Origin: Xestospongia bergquistia
Taxonomy: Eukaryota > Porifera > Demospongiae > Haplosclerida > Petrosiidae
Direction of reading: 5' to 3'
NCBI GenBank assembly: GCA_963965975.1
Contig: OZ014414.1
Coordinates: 1,773,501 to 1,837,500, forward strand
Length of the DNA: 64,000 nt
Made by a program: the position numbers and the translations under genes. The stretch's first letter is position 1; every line of letters starts with the position of its first letter. A model generated the notes under the pieces. The model ran no database searches. It saw nothing but the letters and a program-made list of their open reading frames with translations, and was not told where the DNA came from. Shown piece by piece: positions 1-10,995 of the stretch.

Positions 1-19
1 ATTTCAGATATTTTTACCT

Positions 20-345
20 TAAGCAACAATGTAATAGCTTTAGTTATAATTTGTATGATAAAGTCAACCCTTCTTCAGGATGATGCAACACCATATATTA
101 TATTATATTTATGGTTTAACCTCACTAGCGTATGTGGACAAGTGTGGATCAACTGATGTGTTAGTAGCTGTTACAAGACAATAGACTCACCATATATTCA
201 TGGAGTATCAATAACTCATAGCAACAATTTTAGAAAGCATTTATGGACATATAAAGTTAGTATGTTTGAAACTACAATACATTTTATGACTGTCCATCTA
301 ACACTGGCTATAATTAATCATTATGTTGTTGAAATAGTTTTAATG
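20..345 (+). pseudogene. decayed fibrinogen-like C-terminal domain fragment (copy 1)
   Basis: The stretch aligns by eye with about 8190-8530 of the intact gene at 6526-8772: the same order of CTTCTTCAGG, GTATGTGGACAAGTG, ATAGACTCACCATAT and AAGCATTTATGGACATAT words. It carries deletions and frame breaks and has no open frame, so it is a dead copy of only the C-terminal domain. It lies just upstream of the first dispanin gene; a second dead copy lies upstream of the second dispanin gene. Confidence 0.8.
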
Positions 346-429
346 CCTCATTAGTCAGATGTAACAACTTTATGGATGATTATCACGTGTACGCGACCGT
401 ATATATGCATATAAACCGTACATTCCAAT

Positions 430-520
430 ATTTAGCGACTATGCTTATGTGCACGTGTGTTCACGTGCGCTGCATTAGATAGGAACAATATAGCAACATT
501 TCCGGCATTTTTCCGCAACG
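430..520 (+). promoter_or_regulatory. putative dispanin A promoter: paired CACGTG boxes and TTCCGG
   Basis: Two CACGTG palindromes at 452-457 and 462-467 start 10 bases apart and are followed by GCATTAG and TTCCGG (500-505), about 80 bases before the start codon at 588. The same set in the same order occurs before the paralogue (3427-3480). CACGTG is the E-box bound by bHLH-zip factors and TTCCGG fits an ETS-type core (family knowledge). Function is inferred from conservation between otherwise diverged flanks. A further CACGTG is at 384-389. Confidence 0.5.
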
Positions 521-587
521 TAGACATTTCTGTTTATAATCGATAGAGAAGTCTTGTTTATTAGACAGTAATAGAGAACAAACAGAC

Positions 588-1999
588 ATGGAAGGTGAGT
601 TTATTAAGAAGTATAAGTTGTAATAGTCTAGAATGAAGTACTATATAAAAACTGAATACTGTCTATTATCAAAAAGAGCCCTAGTTCATTTTAGATATGT
701 AAATATGCGTTTTGTATTCATAAATTTATTAATTTTATCACTTGATGTCCACAAACACTTCTACGCTAGCCAGTGTACAAATTTGAGTAAAATAAGTTGT
801 AATAATTAAAGCTAAAAATGTGATTTAATTGAAAATCAATAAATTCAAATAATGAATAATTAATAAGATATGCTACTAATATACAGATATACCAAGTAGT
901 TTAATTTTACCTAATAGTGGATTGTTGCTCTTTTTTTCTATTTAGGTTACAGTGACTATGTACCAAAGGTAATCCTGAATTAAGCCAAGTTATTTCTTAT
1001 TGTAATAAATAACTTAATTAAATGATTAAATCAGTCCTTAATGAGATACTAAATAATGTAGAAGTTGAGGTGTCTTTGAAGATTGAATCAGACATATTCC
1101 AAGTATTTACTAAACAATGTATTGTAAAAAAATTTGTAACCTTATAGAAAAACTAAATAATTAACACATTTTGTAGTATGTTTTCAAAGATATTCTGCAC
1201 TTTAATTTCAGAAATTATATAATATGAGTTACTTAAAATTGACTATATTTTTAATAGCAAACAGATGACCAAAATAATACATCCCACCCACCACCATACT
1301 CAGAGTTATATCCACCTATAAATGGTATATTCTAAATACTATTGTTAATCAGCTATTATTCTGTTTGACATTTAACAGAAGTTAATAATGTAACTCAGCA
1401 ACAACAACCATATTTTTCAGCACCTTTTAATGTGAGTTCCTTATTTTTATAATAAAATATCATTTAGTTGTAATGATAATTGTAATAACATTGTCATTGT
1501 TGTATAACATCATAGAAATGTTTAGATAGACATAAAATTACACATGTTAATACACACGTTTTAGCCAATGAATAACCAAGAAATGGTTCATTATCCACCA
1601 CCACCATGTCAAGTATCTCCATGGCAGTATAGTGTACAAGGACAAGTTTATCCATCTAGAAATTGTAAGAACATGATAATCACGTAATAAAAATTTGTAT
1701 AAACTTCAACAGATATTCCTCAACCTTTTCCTCAACAACAATATCCTTCAGGAACCATGCATGTGAGTTATATATCTTTGAGATATAATTTAACATATGA
1801 TAGTATAATGTTGTAGTTGCTGAACAACCACATTCAACTCAAGTGATAAGACCAACTACAGTATATTATAATATAGTCTTGGTGATTTCCATTTTATTGA
1901 CAGGCATTTGCATATTTTGTGGGTTTTGCTTTCTAATCTGTACAATTCCAGCTATAATCTTAGCTGCAAATGTAAGTAGCTTATTGTTTCAAATTTGTA

Positions 2000-2067
<68 letters not shown>

Positions 2068-2224
2068 TATATAGGCCCGTGATACCAAACTGCGAGGTGA
2101 TGTGGAGGGAGCTCGACGAAAAAGAAGATTTGCTTGCTATCTTAATGTGGTACCCATTGCTGTATGGGTGTTTGGATTTGTTGTGTATATCTCATTTATT
2201 GTTACTATATCTAACACTTACTGA
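588..2224 (+). CDS. dispanin (CD225/IFITM-like) membrane protein A
   Basis: Eight exons join in phase: 588-594, 946-968, 1258-1324, 1379-1431, 1565-1664, 1713-1762, 1804-1971, 2075-2224, giving about 205 residues. The N-terminal ~125 residues are rich in Pro, Gln, Tyr and Asn (PPPY-type motifs), as in proline-rich dispanins. Exon 7 encodes a first hydrophobic segment (VLVISILLTGICIFCGFCF) with cysteines beside it, as in CD225 intramembrane helices. Exon 8 encodes the diagnostic loop ARDTKLRGDVEGARRK followed by an LN and a second membrane helix. Known members act in membrane fusion and trafficking and, in vertebrates, antiviral restriction; the role here is unknown. The 7-base first exon and all phases match the paralogue at 3560-5121. 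Intron 7 is filled by an AT microsatellite. Confidence 0.85.
2000..2070. repeat. (AT)n microsatellite in last intron of dispanin A
   Basis: An almost pure TA run, broken once by TG, fills most of intron 7. The paralogous intron at 4924-4965 lacks it, so it expanded after duplication. The short peptide made of alternating Ile and Tyr that it encodes is an artefact. Confidence 0.95.
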
Positions 2225-2672
2225 AGCTTCTACAATGACAACAATGAATATGCAATGTATAAAATTCTACTAATTTGAATATAATTTTATATGTGATTAG
2301 ATATTGTAATATCATACAATTATTTGAAATATATTCATAAATTTGTTACCAAAATGGAGAATAGGATATAGTCAATAAGTATAGTCAACACAACTGAGCA
2401 AACTGTAGTGCATAACACCAAATATTTATTACAATTATAAGTATAAATGCAGAATTCATAAATGATAATGTTTGTTTAACACCATGAAGATTGACAAATT
2501 TATTTCAATTCTCAAATGTAATCATAATCTTTCCAGTTTTATAAAGTAAGTATTTAAGATATTACATTGTCCTGATAATAAAACTGTTACTTGTTAAATA
2601 ATTAAAGCTTGAGTCAACTTAATGGTGACTGTTTTTTGGGCTATTACAGTAATTTGGCATCAGTATAAACAG
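2225..2672. other. intergenic, no feature seen
   Basis: AT-rich 3' flank of dispanin A. Parts (around 2330-2420) resemble the 3' flank of dispanin B near 5240-5310 (ATGGAGAAT, AGTCAA, AACACAACTGA), which shows that the duplication unit extends past the stop codon. No gene seen. Confidence 0.6.
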
Positions 2673-3120
2673 TAAGGCAGAACCAATCCTTCTTCAGGTA
2701 GATGTAACTTCATATATAACCATATATGGACGAGTGAGGCTAGGGGATATCATTTTAAATCAATCGATGTATTTCGTGACTCTTACAAGACAATTGACTC
2801 AACATATCTTGATGTAGTATCATAACTTAATGGTGACAATCCATGAAAGTGTGTATGGACACATGCACATAGTACATTTGAAAATATATCATTAAATCAT
2901 AATTGTCCATGCATGCAAAACTGGCTACAATTATGACTATTGTCCTCCATTATTTGTTATTTTTGTATATCTTGCAATAATCAATATTACTATTTTAAAA
3001 AGCTCTATGCTAATAGTTCATTGTATAAGAGAAGAACTATAATAGACAAGAATTTTTAAATATTAAATTGTATAAAACACATTTAGTCGAGGCATCACAT
3101 GTGATGATGACATTGACTAG
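2673..3120 (+). pseudogene. decayed fibrinogen-like C-terminal domain fragment (copy 2)
   Basis: Aligns by eye with about 8225-8700 of the intact gene: CCTTCTTCAGG, GACAATTGACTCA, GTGTGTATGGACACATGCA, AAGCTCTATGCTAATA and GATGACATTGA occur in order. Frame is lost and blocks are missing. It is more complete than copy 1 and stands in the equivalent position, upstream of dispanin B. Confidence 0.8.
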
Positions 3121-3420
3121 AATAACATATTATTATGATGCTGGTTCACTAAGTGAAGATATAAAATGAATAACATATTAACTATGGTGAATGTATTCAA
3201 TGGATTTGTCATTATATATAAATATATCATACCTTCTGTTAGTAATACAAAACCAGAAAATTATTGTGTATAGCAATAACAACAGAAATGTATCTATGTG
3301 TAAACATTGAAACTATTTTTCGTTTATTTTTGTCTATGTATATATTTGTCTTTTTAACATGTTAAATCAATTTGCAAGTGTACTGTACATATACAATAAT
3401 TGAACAAGCGTTCAGCTGCT
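3121..3420. other. intergenic AT-rich spacer, no feature seen
   Basis: Low-complexity spacer between the dead fibrinogen-like fragment and the dispanin B promoter. No splice-bounded open frame or repeat was recognised. Confidence 0.5.
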
Positions 3421-3426
3421 GATGTG

Positions 3427-3495
3427 CACGTGCCTACACGTGGGCTTGCATTAGCTAGACACTTACATGATCAGTTCCGGTATTGTTCACGTATC
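3427..3495 (+). promoter_or_regulatory. putative dispanin B promoter: paired CACGTG boxes and TTCCGG
   Basis: CACGTG at 3427-3432 and 3437-3442 with the same 10-base spacing as in the paralogue, then TTGCATTAG and TTCCGG (3475-3480), about 80 bases before the start codon at 3560. Sequence between the words has drifted, which makes the retained words stand out. A regulatory function is inferred. Confidence 0.5.
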
Positions 3496-3559
3496 ATTTC
3501 CGTTTACAGCTACAGAGAAATTTCATCAATCAAAAAACAAGAATAGAGAATACACAGAC

Positions 3560-5121
3560 ATGGAAAGTGAGTTTATAAAGAATCATAGGTTTTATTAGTC
3601 TAAATTGAAATGCTGTGTGGGGGATGAATGTTTTCTAGTATGAAGTGTATGTGTACTAGTACATGCATCATTTAGATATGTAAATATGCTTTTTTGTTCA
3701 TAGATTGAATATGCCCACAAGACTTCTTTATATGCTAGGCATTACTGTAATTAAAATTATAAATAATTTAAGATATATATTTCCTATCTTATGTAGATAA
3801 TAACAAGTAGATTAATTTACCTATTATTGAATGTTGCTACTTCTTTCATTTAGGTCACAGTGACTCTGTACCTCAGGTAATGCTGAATGAACCCAAGGTT
3901 TCTCTTTTTATAATATAATACATAATTAAATAATGAAATCAGTCTTTAATGTTTACTAAAAATTAACATAGAAGTTAACATGTCTGTGATGATTGAAGCA
4001 GACATGTTTCAACTATTAGCTCACCATTATCATATTAAAATAACTATTGTTACATACAAGAAATTAAATAATGAACATACTTTTAGTATTTCCAGTTAAA
4101 GTATGCTTAACAGCATGTTCCATATTTTTATTTATTGTGATCAAATATTATGTATGTATATCTATATCAGCTATTTAAAATTTACTAAAATTTATTATTT
4201 AATAGGAAACAGATAATATACCCCACCCACCATCATATTCAGACTTATGTTTACCTGTAAATGGTACATTCTAAATTCTGTTTCAATCAGAATTAATTTG
4301 TTTAACATTTAATAGAGTTTAGTCAACCTTTCAGCACAACTCCTCAACAACCATATACTTCAGCATCCATTAATGTGAGTTGCTTATTTTTGCCTAAAAT
4401 AATGTTTGCTTTAATAATATTGTAATATTATTGTTGTTGTTTTATAACATCATAGAAATGCTAAGATAAGCATACGATGTTTGTAACTATAAATTATACA
4501 TGTTAATACATGTTATAGCCAATGAATGACCAAGAAATGGTTATCTGTTCACAACCACCACAACAAATATCCCCATGGCAGCAAAGTTTACAAGGACAAG
4601 CTTATCCACCTATTAATTGTGAGGATTAAAGTTTAAAATCATGTAATAATTTGTAAAAAATTGATAGATGCTTCTCAACAACAGCCATATCCTTCAGTAT
4701 CTGTGGTTGTGAGTTATATATTTTTAACGTAGCATATATTTTTATCATACTATAGTACAATAATTTACTTGTTGACCAACCACGTCCAACTCAACAGTTG
4801 AAAAATGCTAAAGTCAACTATGCTTTAGTCTTGGCAATTTCCATTATATTGACATTCCTTTGCTCAGTTTGTGGGGTGTGCTTTCTAACCTGTACAATTC
4901 CAGCTATCATCTTAGCTACAATTGTAAGTAACATATCTTTTCAAAATTATAATTATTATGAATAGGCTCGTGATAACAAGCTACATGGTGATGCAGATGG
5001 AGCTCGAAGAAAAACAAAAATTGCTTGTTGTCTTAATGGGATACCCATTGTTTTCTGGGCAGTTGCTTTTGTTGTGTATATGATATTTCTTTTTAGGATA
5101 TCTTCTATTAATTTAATCTAA
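3560..5121 (+). CDS. dispanin (CD225/IFITM-like) membrane protein B
   Basis: Eight exons match gene A one for one: 3560-3566, 3854-3876, 4206-4263, 4316-4374, 4519-4618, 4668-4708, 4756-4923, 4966-5121, about 203 residues. The N-terminus is Pro/Gln/Tyr-rich. Exon 7 carries a Cys-flanked hydrophobic segment (YALVLAISIILTFLCSVC) and exon 8 the CD225 loop ARDNKLHGDADGARRK and a second helix ending in a short hydrophobic tail. Lengths of exons 1, 2, 5 and 7 are identical to gene A while exons 3, 4, 6 and 8 differ by multiples of three. The tail after the second helix differs from A, so this end is free to vary. Exact role unknown; family members sit in plasma or endosomal membranes. Confidence 0.85.
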
Positions 5122-6460
5122 TAGAGGATTTCTACAATGACAACAATGACCACGGATGCATAAAATGCTACTCTTTATTGAATGTAATTTTATATGTGAT
5201 TTGTTATTGCTATTTGTTACAATTATTTAAATTCTATCACTGTAACATGCTAAGATGGAGAATGGGATGCAGTCAAAAAGTATACTCAACACAACTGAAG
5301 TACATAACATCTAAATATTTAATTATTGTAAATGTATAGAACAATTATTGTATACATTGAAATAAAATCCATTAGTATAACACTAACAGTGTCACATATC
5401 AACTGAATTTATTACATAGCTCTGTTAGTTTAATTGTTTAGATATACAAGAAATATTTTTGTGTTGCTTATTAAATTTAATGTCAATTACATTTATTGCA
5501 ATTTATTTTTTTTAAAAGTTTTATTAAGTAATATTATTGTATTCAAGTGCGAAGTGTATTTAAATTTAGTAAAGTTAACACTTTTTTTAAATAAACAACG
5601 TTGTCATAACATATCTATTTGTTTATAATATTGGATATATTAAATAATATCAGCACTACATACATGTGTATAGCTGCACATATTTTCACTTATTGAGTAA
5701 GTCACTTGAAAAAAAAGTGACTGTTTGTTGACTAAATAACATATGTCAACACTGACTTTGTACAATGCTAGCAAAAGCTATGATTAATGATAGTATATAA
5801 AGAGATATCAGTAATACAATAAGTTTAACTGAAAGTGATAACTATTTACTTGGGAATTTCTACTATAAGATAGAAAACACTGTGTCATCCCTACATAGGC
5901 TGTAGTACTGTCTCATGTAGATGTTGCATGTGCAAAATTATTAAAATCATAAAGTAAATATAATACCATTTAATTTGATTACTAATGTATCATAGAAGTA
6001 AATTCTAGTCTAATAGTAAGAACTAGTAATGATTTTTTTCCTTATTAGAAAAGTATCACATTAAAATAAGCATCTCATTTTGTTATTAATTGTTATGTCT
6101 TACATATGTACATGTGTACATGTTCACGGTCTATTATATCAGTCATCAGTGATATATGTACATAAAGACTGTACTGCATATTTTTGCATGCAAGGATCAA
6201 GTACTACAAATTATATTGCAGCATTTATCATAAATCTTTATGTTAAATCCATATATACATGTGGTTGATTTAACATAATGGTCTGTTATTGTTGCTAATA
6301 GGTTAAATTTCAAGAGTCACATCAAAAAGTTACTGTAAACCTTCAAAATAAACTCATTAACAAGACTAACAAAGATAACTGTTACATAAACTTACACAAC
6401 ATAGTTCTGTTGGCTGTAATTGCTTTTGGTATACAAGAAATACTTTAGACTAAATTACAG
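5122..6460. other. intergenic region with remnants of duplicated flank
   Basis: No gene seen. 5405-5460 resembles 6395-6450, the sequence just before the 6526 gene (TAGTTCTGTTGGCTGTAATTG-like words and ATACAAGAAATA), so it is probably an orphaned upstream region of a lost copy. A dispersed repeat lies at 5825-6060. Confidence 0.55.
5825..6060. repeat. dispersed repeat, copy 1
   Basis: Shares long words with 26050-26300: GATAACTATTTACTT versus GGTAACCATTTACTT, CCCTACATAGGC, GTAGTACTG, TTGCATGTG, CATTTAATTTGATTAC. A third partial copy of the left edge lies at 26380-26420. No coding capacity or clear terminal inverted repeat was recognised; probably a short non-autonomous element. Confidence 0.6.
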
Positions 6461-6525
6461 TCTACATGCTAGTTTTCTTCATTTCTTCAGTTAGAGAAGC
6501 GTTTTCAAGTACTTTAAAAAAGTTG

Positions 6526-8772
6526 ATGAAGTTTCTTTTATTGGCTGTTCTGTCTTTCTTGTGTTGTGGTGTTTTTGCTAATAACACCAAGAGTAATAAT
6601 GAAATCATTGACATCAAAGTTTATCCTCCAATTGTCAGATGCAATAATAACTTTTCATTTTCCATTAAAAAAGCATTAAAAACAATATATTCTTTTGATG
6701 ATAACAATGTTACTTGTATTGAAAAGATGTTTATTAGCAATGGCAGAGAGTTCCATTTACCACAACAATGTTCTTTCATATCCAATAAATGTCATAAGAA
6801 CTCTGAAGTTAACAATAAACTATTACGACAATTAAAAGAAATTTCTCTGTTCATAAAGATTTTCAACTCTGCATTCTCTCATTGTTCTCAGGTCTTTAGT
6901 GAAAACAGTTCAGCTCTATCTGGGTACTACACAATGAGAGCTCATAATGGTTCCTTAATATCTGTCTACTGTGATGACAATGCCTTTGACAACTGCTCTC
7001 AAGTCTTTAAAGAAAACAGTTCAGCTTTATCGGGGTTCTATACAATGCGATCTCCAAATGGTTCCTTAATATCTGTCTACTGTGATGACAATGCCCATGA
7101 CAACTGCTCTCAAGTCTTTAAAGAAAACAGTTCAGCTTTATCTGCGTTCTACACAATTCGAGCTCATAATGGTTCCTTAATATCTGTCTATTGTAATGAC
7201 AATGCCTTTGCCAACTGCTCTCAAGTCTTTAAAGAAAACAATTCAGCTTTATCCGGGTTCTACACAATGCGATCTCCAAATGGTTCCTTAATATCTGTCT
7301 ACTGTGATGACAATGTCCATGACAACTGCTCTCAAGTCTTTAAAGAAAACAGTTCAGCTTTATCAGGGTTCTACACAATTCGAGCTCATAATGGTTCCTT
7401 AATATCTGTCTATTGTAATGACAATGCCTTTGCCAACTGCTCTCAAGTCTTTAAAGAAAACAGTTCAGCTTTATCAGGGTTCTACACAATGCGATCTCCA
7501 AATGGTTCCTTAATATCTGTCTACTGTGATGACAATGCATTTGACAACTGCTCTCAAGTTTTTAAAGAAAACAGTTCAGCTTTATCGGGGTTCTACACAA
7601 TGCGATCTCCAAATGGTTCCTTAATATCTGTCTACTGTGATGACAATGCCCATGACAACTGCTCTCAAGTCTTTAAAGAAAACAGTTCAGCTTTATCTGG
7701 GTTCTACACAATTCGAGCTCATAATGGTTCCTTAATATCTGTCTATTGTAATGACAATGCCTTTGCCAACTGCTCTCAAGTCTTTAAAGAAAACAGTTCA
7801 GCTTTATCTGGGTACTACACAATGAGATCTCTTAATAGTTCCTTAATATCTGTCTACTGTGATGACAATGCATTTGAGAATTGCTCTCAAGTTTTTAAAG
7901 AAAACAGTTCAGCTTTATCAGGGTTCTACACAATGCGATCTTCTAATGGTTCCTTAATATCTGTCTATTGTGATGACAATGCGTTTGACAACTGCTCTGA
8001 AGTCTTTAAAGTAAATAGTTCAGCCACATCTGGGTATTACACAATGCGAGCTCTAAATGGTTCTTTAATATATATTTATTGCAATATGGAGGGTAGTAGC
8101 TGTGACGGCAAAGGAGGGTGGATGAGAATTGGTTACCTCAACATGAGCGATGTGAATGCTACCTGTCCTTTTGGACTTATACAGCAACAACATAAAAGCT
8201 TTAGTTACGATTTGTGTGGTAGAGCAAATCCTTCTTCAGGAGGATGTAACTCTGTATATTACTCTACCTTTGGTTTTAACTTCACTAATGTATGTGGACA
8301 AGTGAGGGGATTTCAGTTTGGATCAACTGATGCATTTCATAGTAATTACAGGACAATAGACTCACCATATGTTCATGGAGTATCAATAACTTATGGCAAT
8401 AATACTAGAAAGCATTTATGGACATATGCATCGGGTGTGTTTGAAAATTTATTTGCAAGTTATAACTGTCCATGCGGTACAAGCTACAGGTTTGACTATT
8501 ATCCTTCATCATTTGTTGGTAATAATTATTATTGTGAGTCTGGCAATAATCAATCTTCTTTTGCTCAAAAGCTCTATGCTAATGATTTTTTATGGGATGG
8601 TGAGAACTGTAATGGACTAGAAGTACCATGTTGTACAAATCAAAAAATGCCATGGTTTCATCGTGTGCTAAATACCACCATTTCTGATGACATTGAGCTG
8701 AGGGTATGTAGTGATTTTGGGTTACCAATTGAAGGCACTCCACTTGACATCATTGAATTATACATTAAATGA
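6526..8772 (+). CDS. secreted repeat protein with fibrinogen-like C-terminal domain
   Basis: Single exon, about 748 residues from the ATG at 6526, chosen because it opens directly into a signal peptide (MKFLLLAVLSFLCCGVFA); an in-frame ATG 20 codons upstream is possible. After about 118 residues of unrecognised, Cys-containing sequence come eleven 37-residue repeats (6880-8100) with core NCSQVFKENSSALSGFYT and VYCDDN. These copy the opening of a fibrinogen-related domain (Cys, SGxYTxR, VYC). The last repeat runs into GGWMRIGYLNM and a ~220-residue Cys-rich domain ending in a DIELRVC and ELYIK motif, a type common in sponge and cnidarian secreted proteins (recalled). N-x-S/T sites are dense. 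Probably an extracellular recognition or adhesive protein; function inferred. Confidence 0.8.
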   Translation: MKFLLLAVLSFLCCGVFANNTKSNNEIIDIKVYPPIVRCNNNFSFSIKKALKTIYSFDDNNVTCIEKMFISNGREFHLPQQCSFISNKCHKNSEVNNKLLRQLKEISLFIKIFNSAFSHCSQVFSENSSALSGYYTMRAHNGSLISVYCDDNAFDNCSQVFKENSSALSGFYTMRSPNGSLISVYCDDNAHDNCSQVFKENSSALSAFYTIRAHNGSLISVYCNDNAFANCSQVFKENNSALSGFYTMRSPNGSLISVYCDDNVHDNCSQVFKENSSALSGFYTIRAHNGSLISVYCNDNAFANCSQVFKENSSALSGFYTMRSPNGSLISVYCDDNAFDNCSQVFKENSSALSGFYTMRSPNGSLISVYCDDNAHDNCSQVFKENSSALSGFYTIRAHNGSLISVYCNDNAFANCSQVFKENSSALSGYYTMRSLNSSLISVYCDDNAFENCSQVFKENSSALSGFYTMRSSNGSLISVYCDDNAFDNCSEVFKVNSSATSGYYTMRALNGSLIYIYCNMEGSSCDGKGGWMRIGYLNMSDVNATCPFGLIQQQHKSFSYDLCGRANPSSGGCNSVYYSTFGFNFTNVCGQVRGFQFGSTDAFHSNYRTIDSPYVHGVSITYGNNTRKHLWTYASGVFENLFASYNCPCGTSYRFDYYPSSFVGNNYYCESGNNQSSFAQKLYANDFLWDGENCNGLEVPCCTNQKMPWFHRVLNTTISDDIELRVCSDFGLPIEGTPLDIIELYIK
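6880..8100 (+). repeat. eleven 111-bp in-frame coding repeats
   Basis: Units start every 111 bases (6880, 6991, 7102 and so on). Two sequence classes alternate: one with TMRSPNGS and YCDDN, one with TIRAHNGS and YCNDN. Units 3, 5 and 8 are nearly identical, as are 2, 4 and 7, which points to expansion by a two-unit or three-unit block and to homogenisation. Confidence 0.9.
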
Positions 8773-9199
8773 TCATGTTATACTTACTTACATTGAATAC
8801 CTTTCATATTACATTTGTTGCATTTTATTTCTTTAAAGTGTCGTTAAGGAGTAATGTTGCATAGCAAAGTTCCAGAGTAATTAACAATCTTTGGTAAAAT
8901 GCAATCTAAGTGATTATAAATCAGTTAAAACAACCAATTAATGTTAACCAGTGGATCAGTAAGCAAGTTATCTTCTGTACCATGTACACCACTATAGGGC
9001 TATAGGGAAGTAAAATGGAGGATAAAATTTTGTTAAATCCTAACAAGAAAAGAAATATATTAACACACTAATCTATAAATTATTGTACGTTTTATGTAGC
9101 AAAACATGTTGATATACTGCACTACTGTAATAGCTCACTGCTACCAGCTTTTAGACATAACCTAATTAGTAAGGTTCAATGGAAAATGGAAGCAATTAC

Positions 9200-9243
<44 letters not shown>

Positions 9244-10195
9244 TACTCCACTCATGTTGAATTTGACAACTGACTCAATATATTTTTTGTTAAACATGTA
9301 TGTTAGTGAGAAATGGCTTGGATTATATAACAGTCTTTGAAGTAGTGTTTAAAATATAAAAAGCTCAGGCAATATCTAAAAGAGACTCTGCATTCCAGTG
9401 TTAACAAACAATTGGACATGCATTCTCCAACTATAACAGACTGTCCAAATTGTTAAAAAAGGAAAAAAAGGACAAAGAAAAGAGTAAACCAATTTAAAAA
9501 AGAAGGTTTTTGTTTAATTCTTCAACTACACCATGAGGAGCAAAGGAACCAGCAAATTATATCAGATGAAGGTCACTGTCATCAGAGGGTATAGCCATAT
9601 ATGGAGAATAAAGAGAAACATTTAATTATATGTAGTAAGAGAGATCACTAGTAATTGTATAAAGAAATATCTAATTTTTATAGTGGACACATTATAAATA
9701 GTGCCCTCAGTATAAAGGTGTCCTCAGTATAGAGTTATCCTAGTATAGCACAATATAGATTGTCCCAGTATAAAAATGTCCTCAGTATAGAGGTTGAATA
9801 ATATACTAAAGTACTCTTATTAACAGAGGACTAAAAGAAGTTTCATACTGAGATAATTAATTCTGCCTGTAATCAATTAAAGACATTATTTATAACATCA
9901 TTGAGAGTTCCATACATCAAATGGATATAATTATGTTACAAAATTGAACAAAAAACTCTACCTTTAAAAGCCCAAGTATGATACATGACATTAATTTGTT
10001 TAATAGCAGGGTCTACCCCATATTCAAATTATGGTAAACTGTGTACTAACAGAACTACTAATAGATCATCCTCTGATAATGACTTCATCTATAATAGAGA
10101 GATAACAATTATAATTAATAATGAATTAACAATAGATTAGTAATAACTCATTGTAGATGAACAATGGATAAATGGATCATTGATAGGACACAAAG
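8773..10195. other. intergenic region with short repeats
   Basis: 8945-9015 holds a diverged copy of the satellite-flanking sequence also seen at 10925-10990 and 25050-25125 (ACCAGTGGATCAGTAA, CTTC-GTACC). 9199-9240 is an (AT)n run. 9705-9795 is a short tandem array of a CCTCAGTATA-containing unit of about 17 bases. No gene was recognised. Confidence 0.55.
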
Positions 10196-10199
10196 ATTA

Positions 10200-10836
10200 A
10201 ATGGATGGATGGATGAATGGTTGGATAGATGAACAAATAGATGATTAATGGATGAATAGTTAGATAAATGGACAAATAGACAATTAATGGATGAATGGTT
10301 GGATAGATAGACAACAGATGATCAATGGATGAATGTTTGGATAGATGGACAAATATATAATTAATGGATGAATGGTTGCATAGATGGACAATAGATGATA
10401 AATGGATATATGGTTGGATAGATGGACAAATAGATTAGATAATTAATAGATAAATGGTTGAATAGATGGACAAATAGATAATTAATGGATGAATGGTTGG
10501 ATAGATGGACAATTAGATTAGATAGCTAATGGTTAAATGGTTGGATAAATGGACAATAAATGATTAATGGATGACCAGTTAGACAGATGGACAATAGATG
10601 ATCAATGGATGAATGGTTGGATAGATAGACAAATAGATAATTAATGGATGAATGGTTGCATTGATGGACAATAGATGATAAATGGATGAATGGTTGCATA
10701 GATGGACAAATAGATTAGATAATGGATAAATGGTTGGATAGATGGACAAATAGATGATTAATGGATGAATGGTTGGATAGATGGACAAACAGATGATTAA
10801 TGGATGAATGGTTGGATAGATGGACATACCTCATCA
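10200..10836. repeat. 39-bp minisatellite, block 1
   Basis: Tandem copies of a unit like ATGGATGAATGGTTGGATAG + ATGGACAAATAGATGATTA, 39 bases, with point changes and short indels. The unit is exactly 13 codons, so each strand shows long open frames (on the minus strand a 13-residue period of the type IYPTIHPLI); these are artefacts. Blocks 2 and 3 are at 16035-20515 and 24350-24958. Confidence 0.95.
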
Positions 10837-10995
10837 ACTAACATGTTTTGGTAATGATGATTGAAGATTAAGAATTAAGTGATTATTAAATAACTTGATT
10901 AAAGGGGTACTGGGTAACAATATGATAACCAGTGGATCAGTAAATTAGTAATCTTCAGTACCACATACATCACTAGAGAATATTAAAATGTAGCT
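10837..10995. repeat. satellite-flanking repeat, copy 1
   Basis: Nearly the same sequence as 24960-25125 (CCTCATCAAC, GATTGAAGAT, TTAAAGGGGTACTGGGTAAC, ACCAGTGGATCAGTAA), directly after a satellite block in both places. It marks the edge of the duplicated unit. A third diverged copy of its end is at 8945-9015. Confidence 0.85.

Noticed and set aside
588..2224. Tetraspanin or synaptogyrin-like protein
   Set aside because: Only two hydrophobic segments and the loop between them fits the CD225 RGDxxGA pattern.
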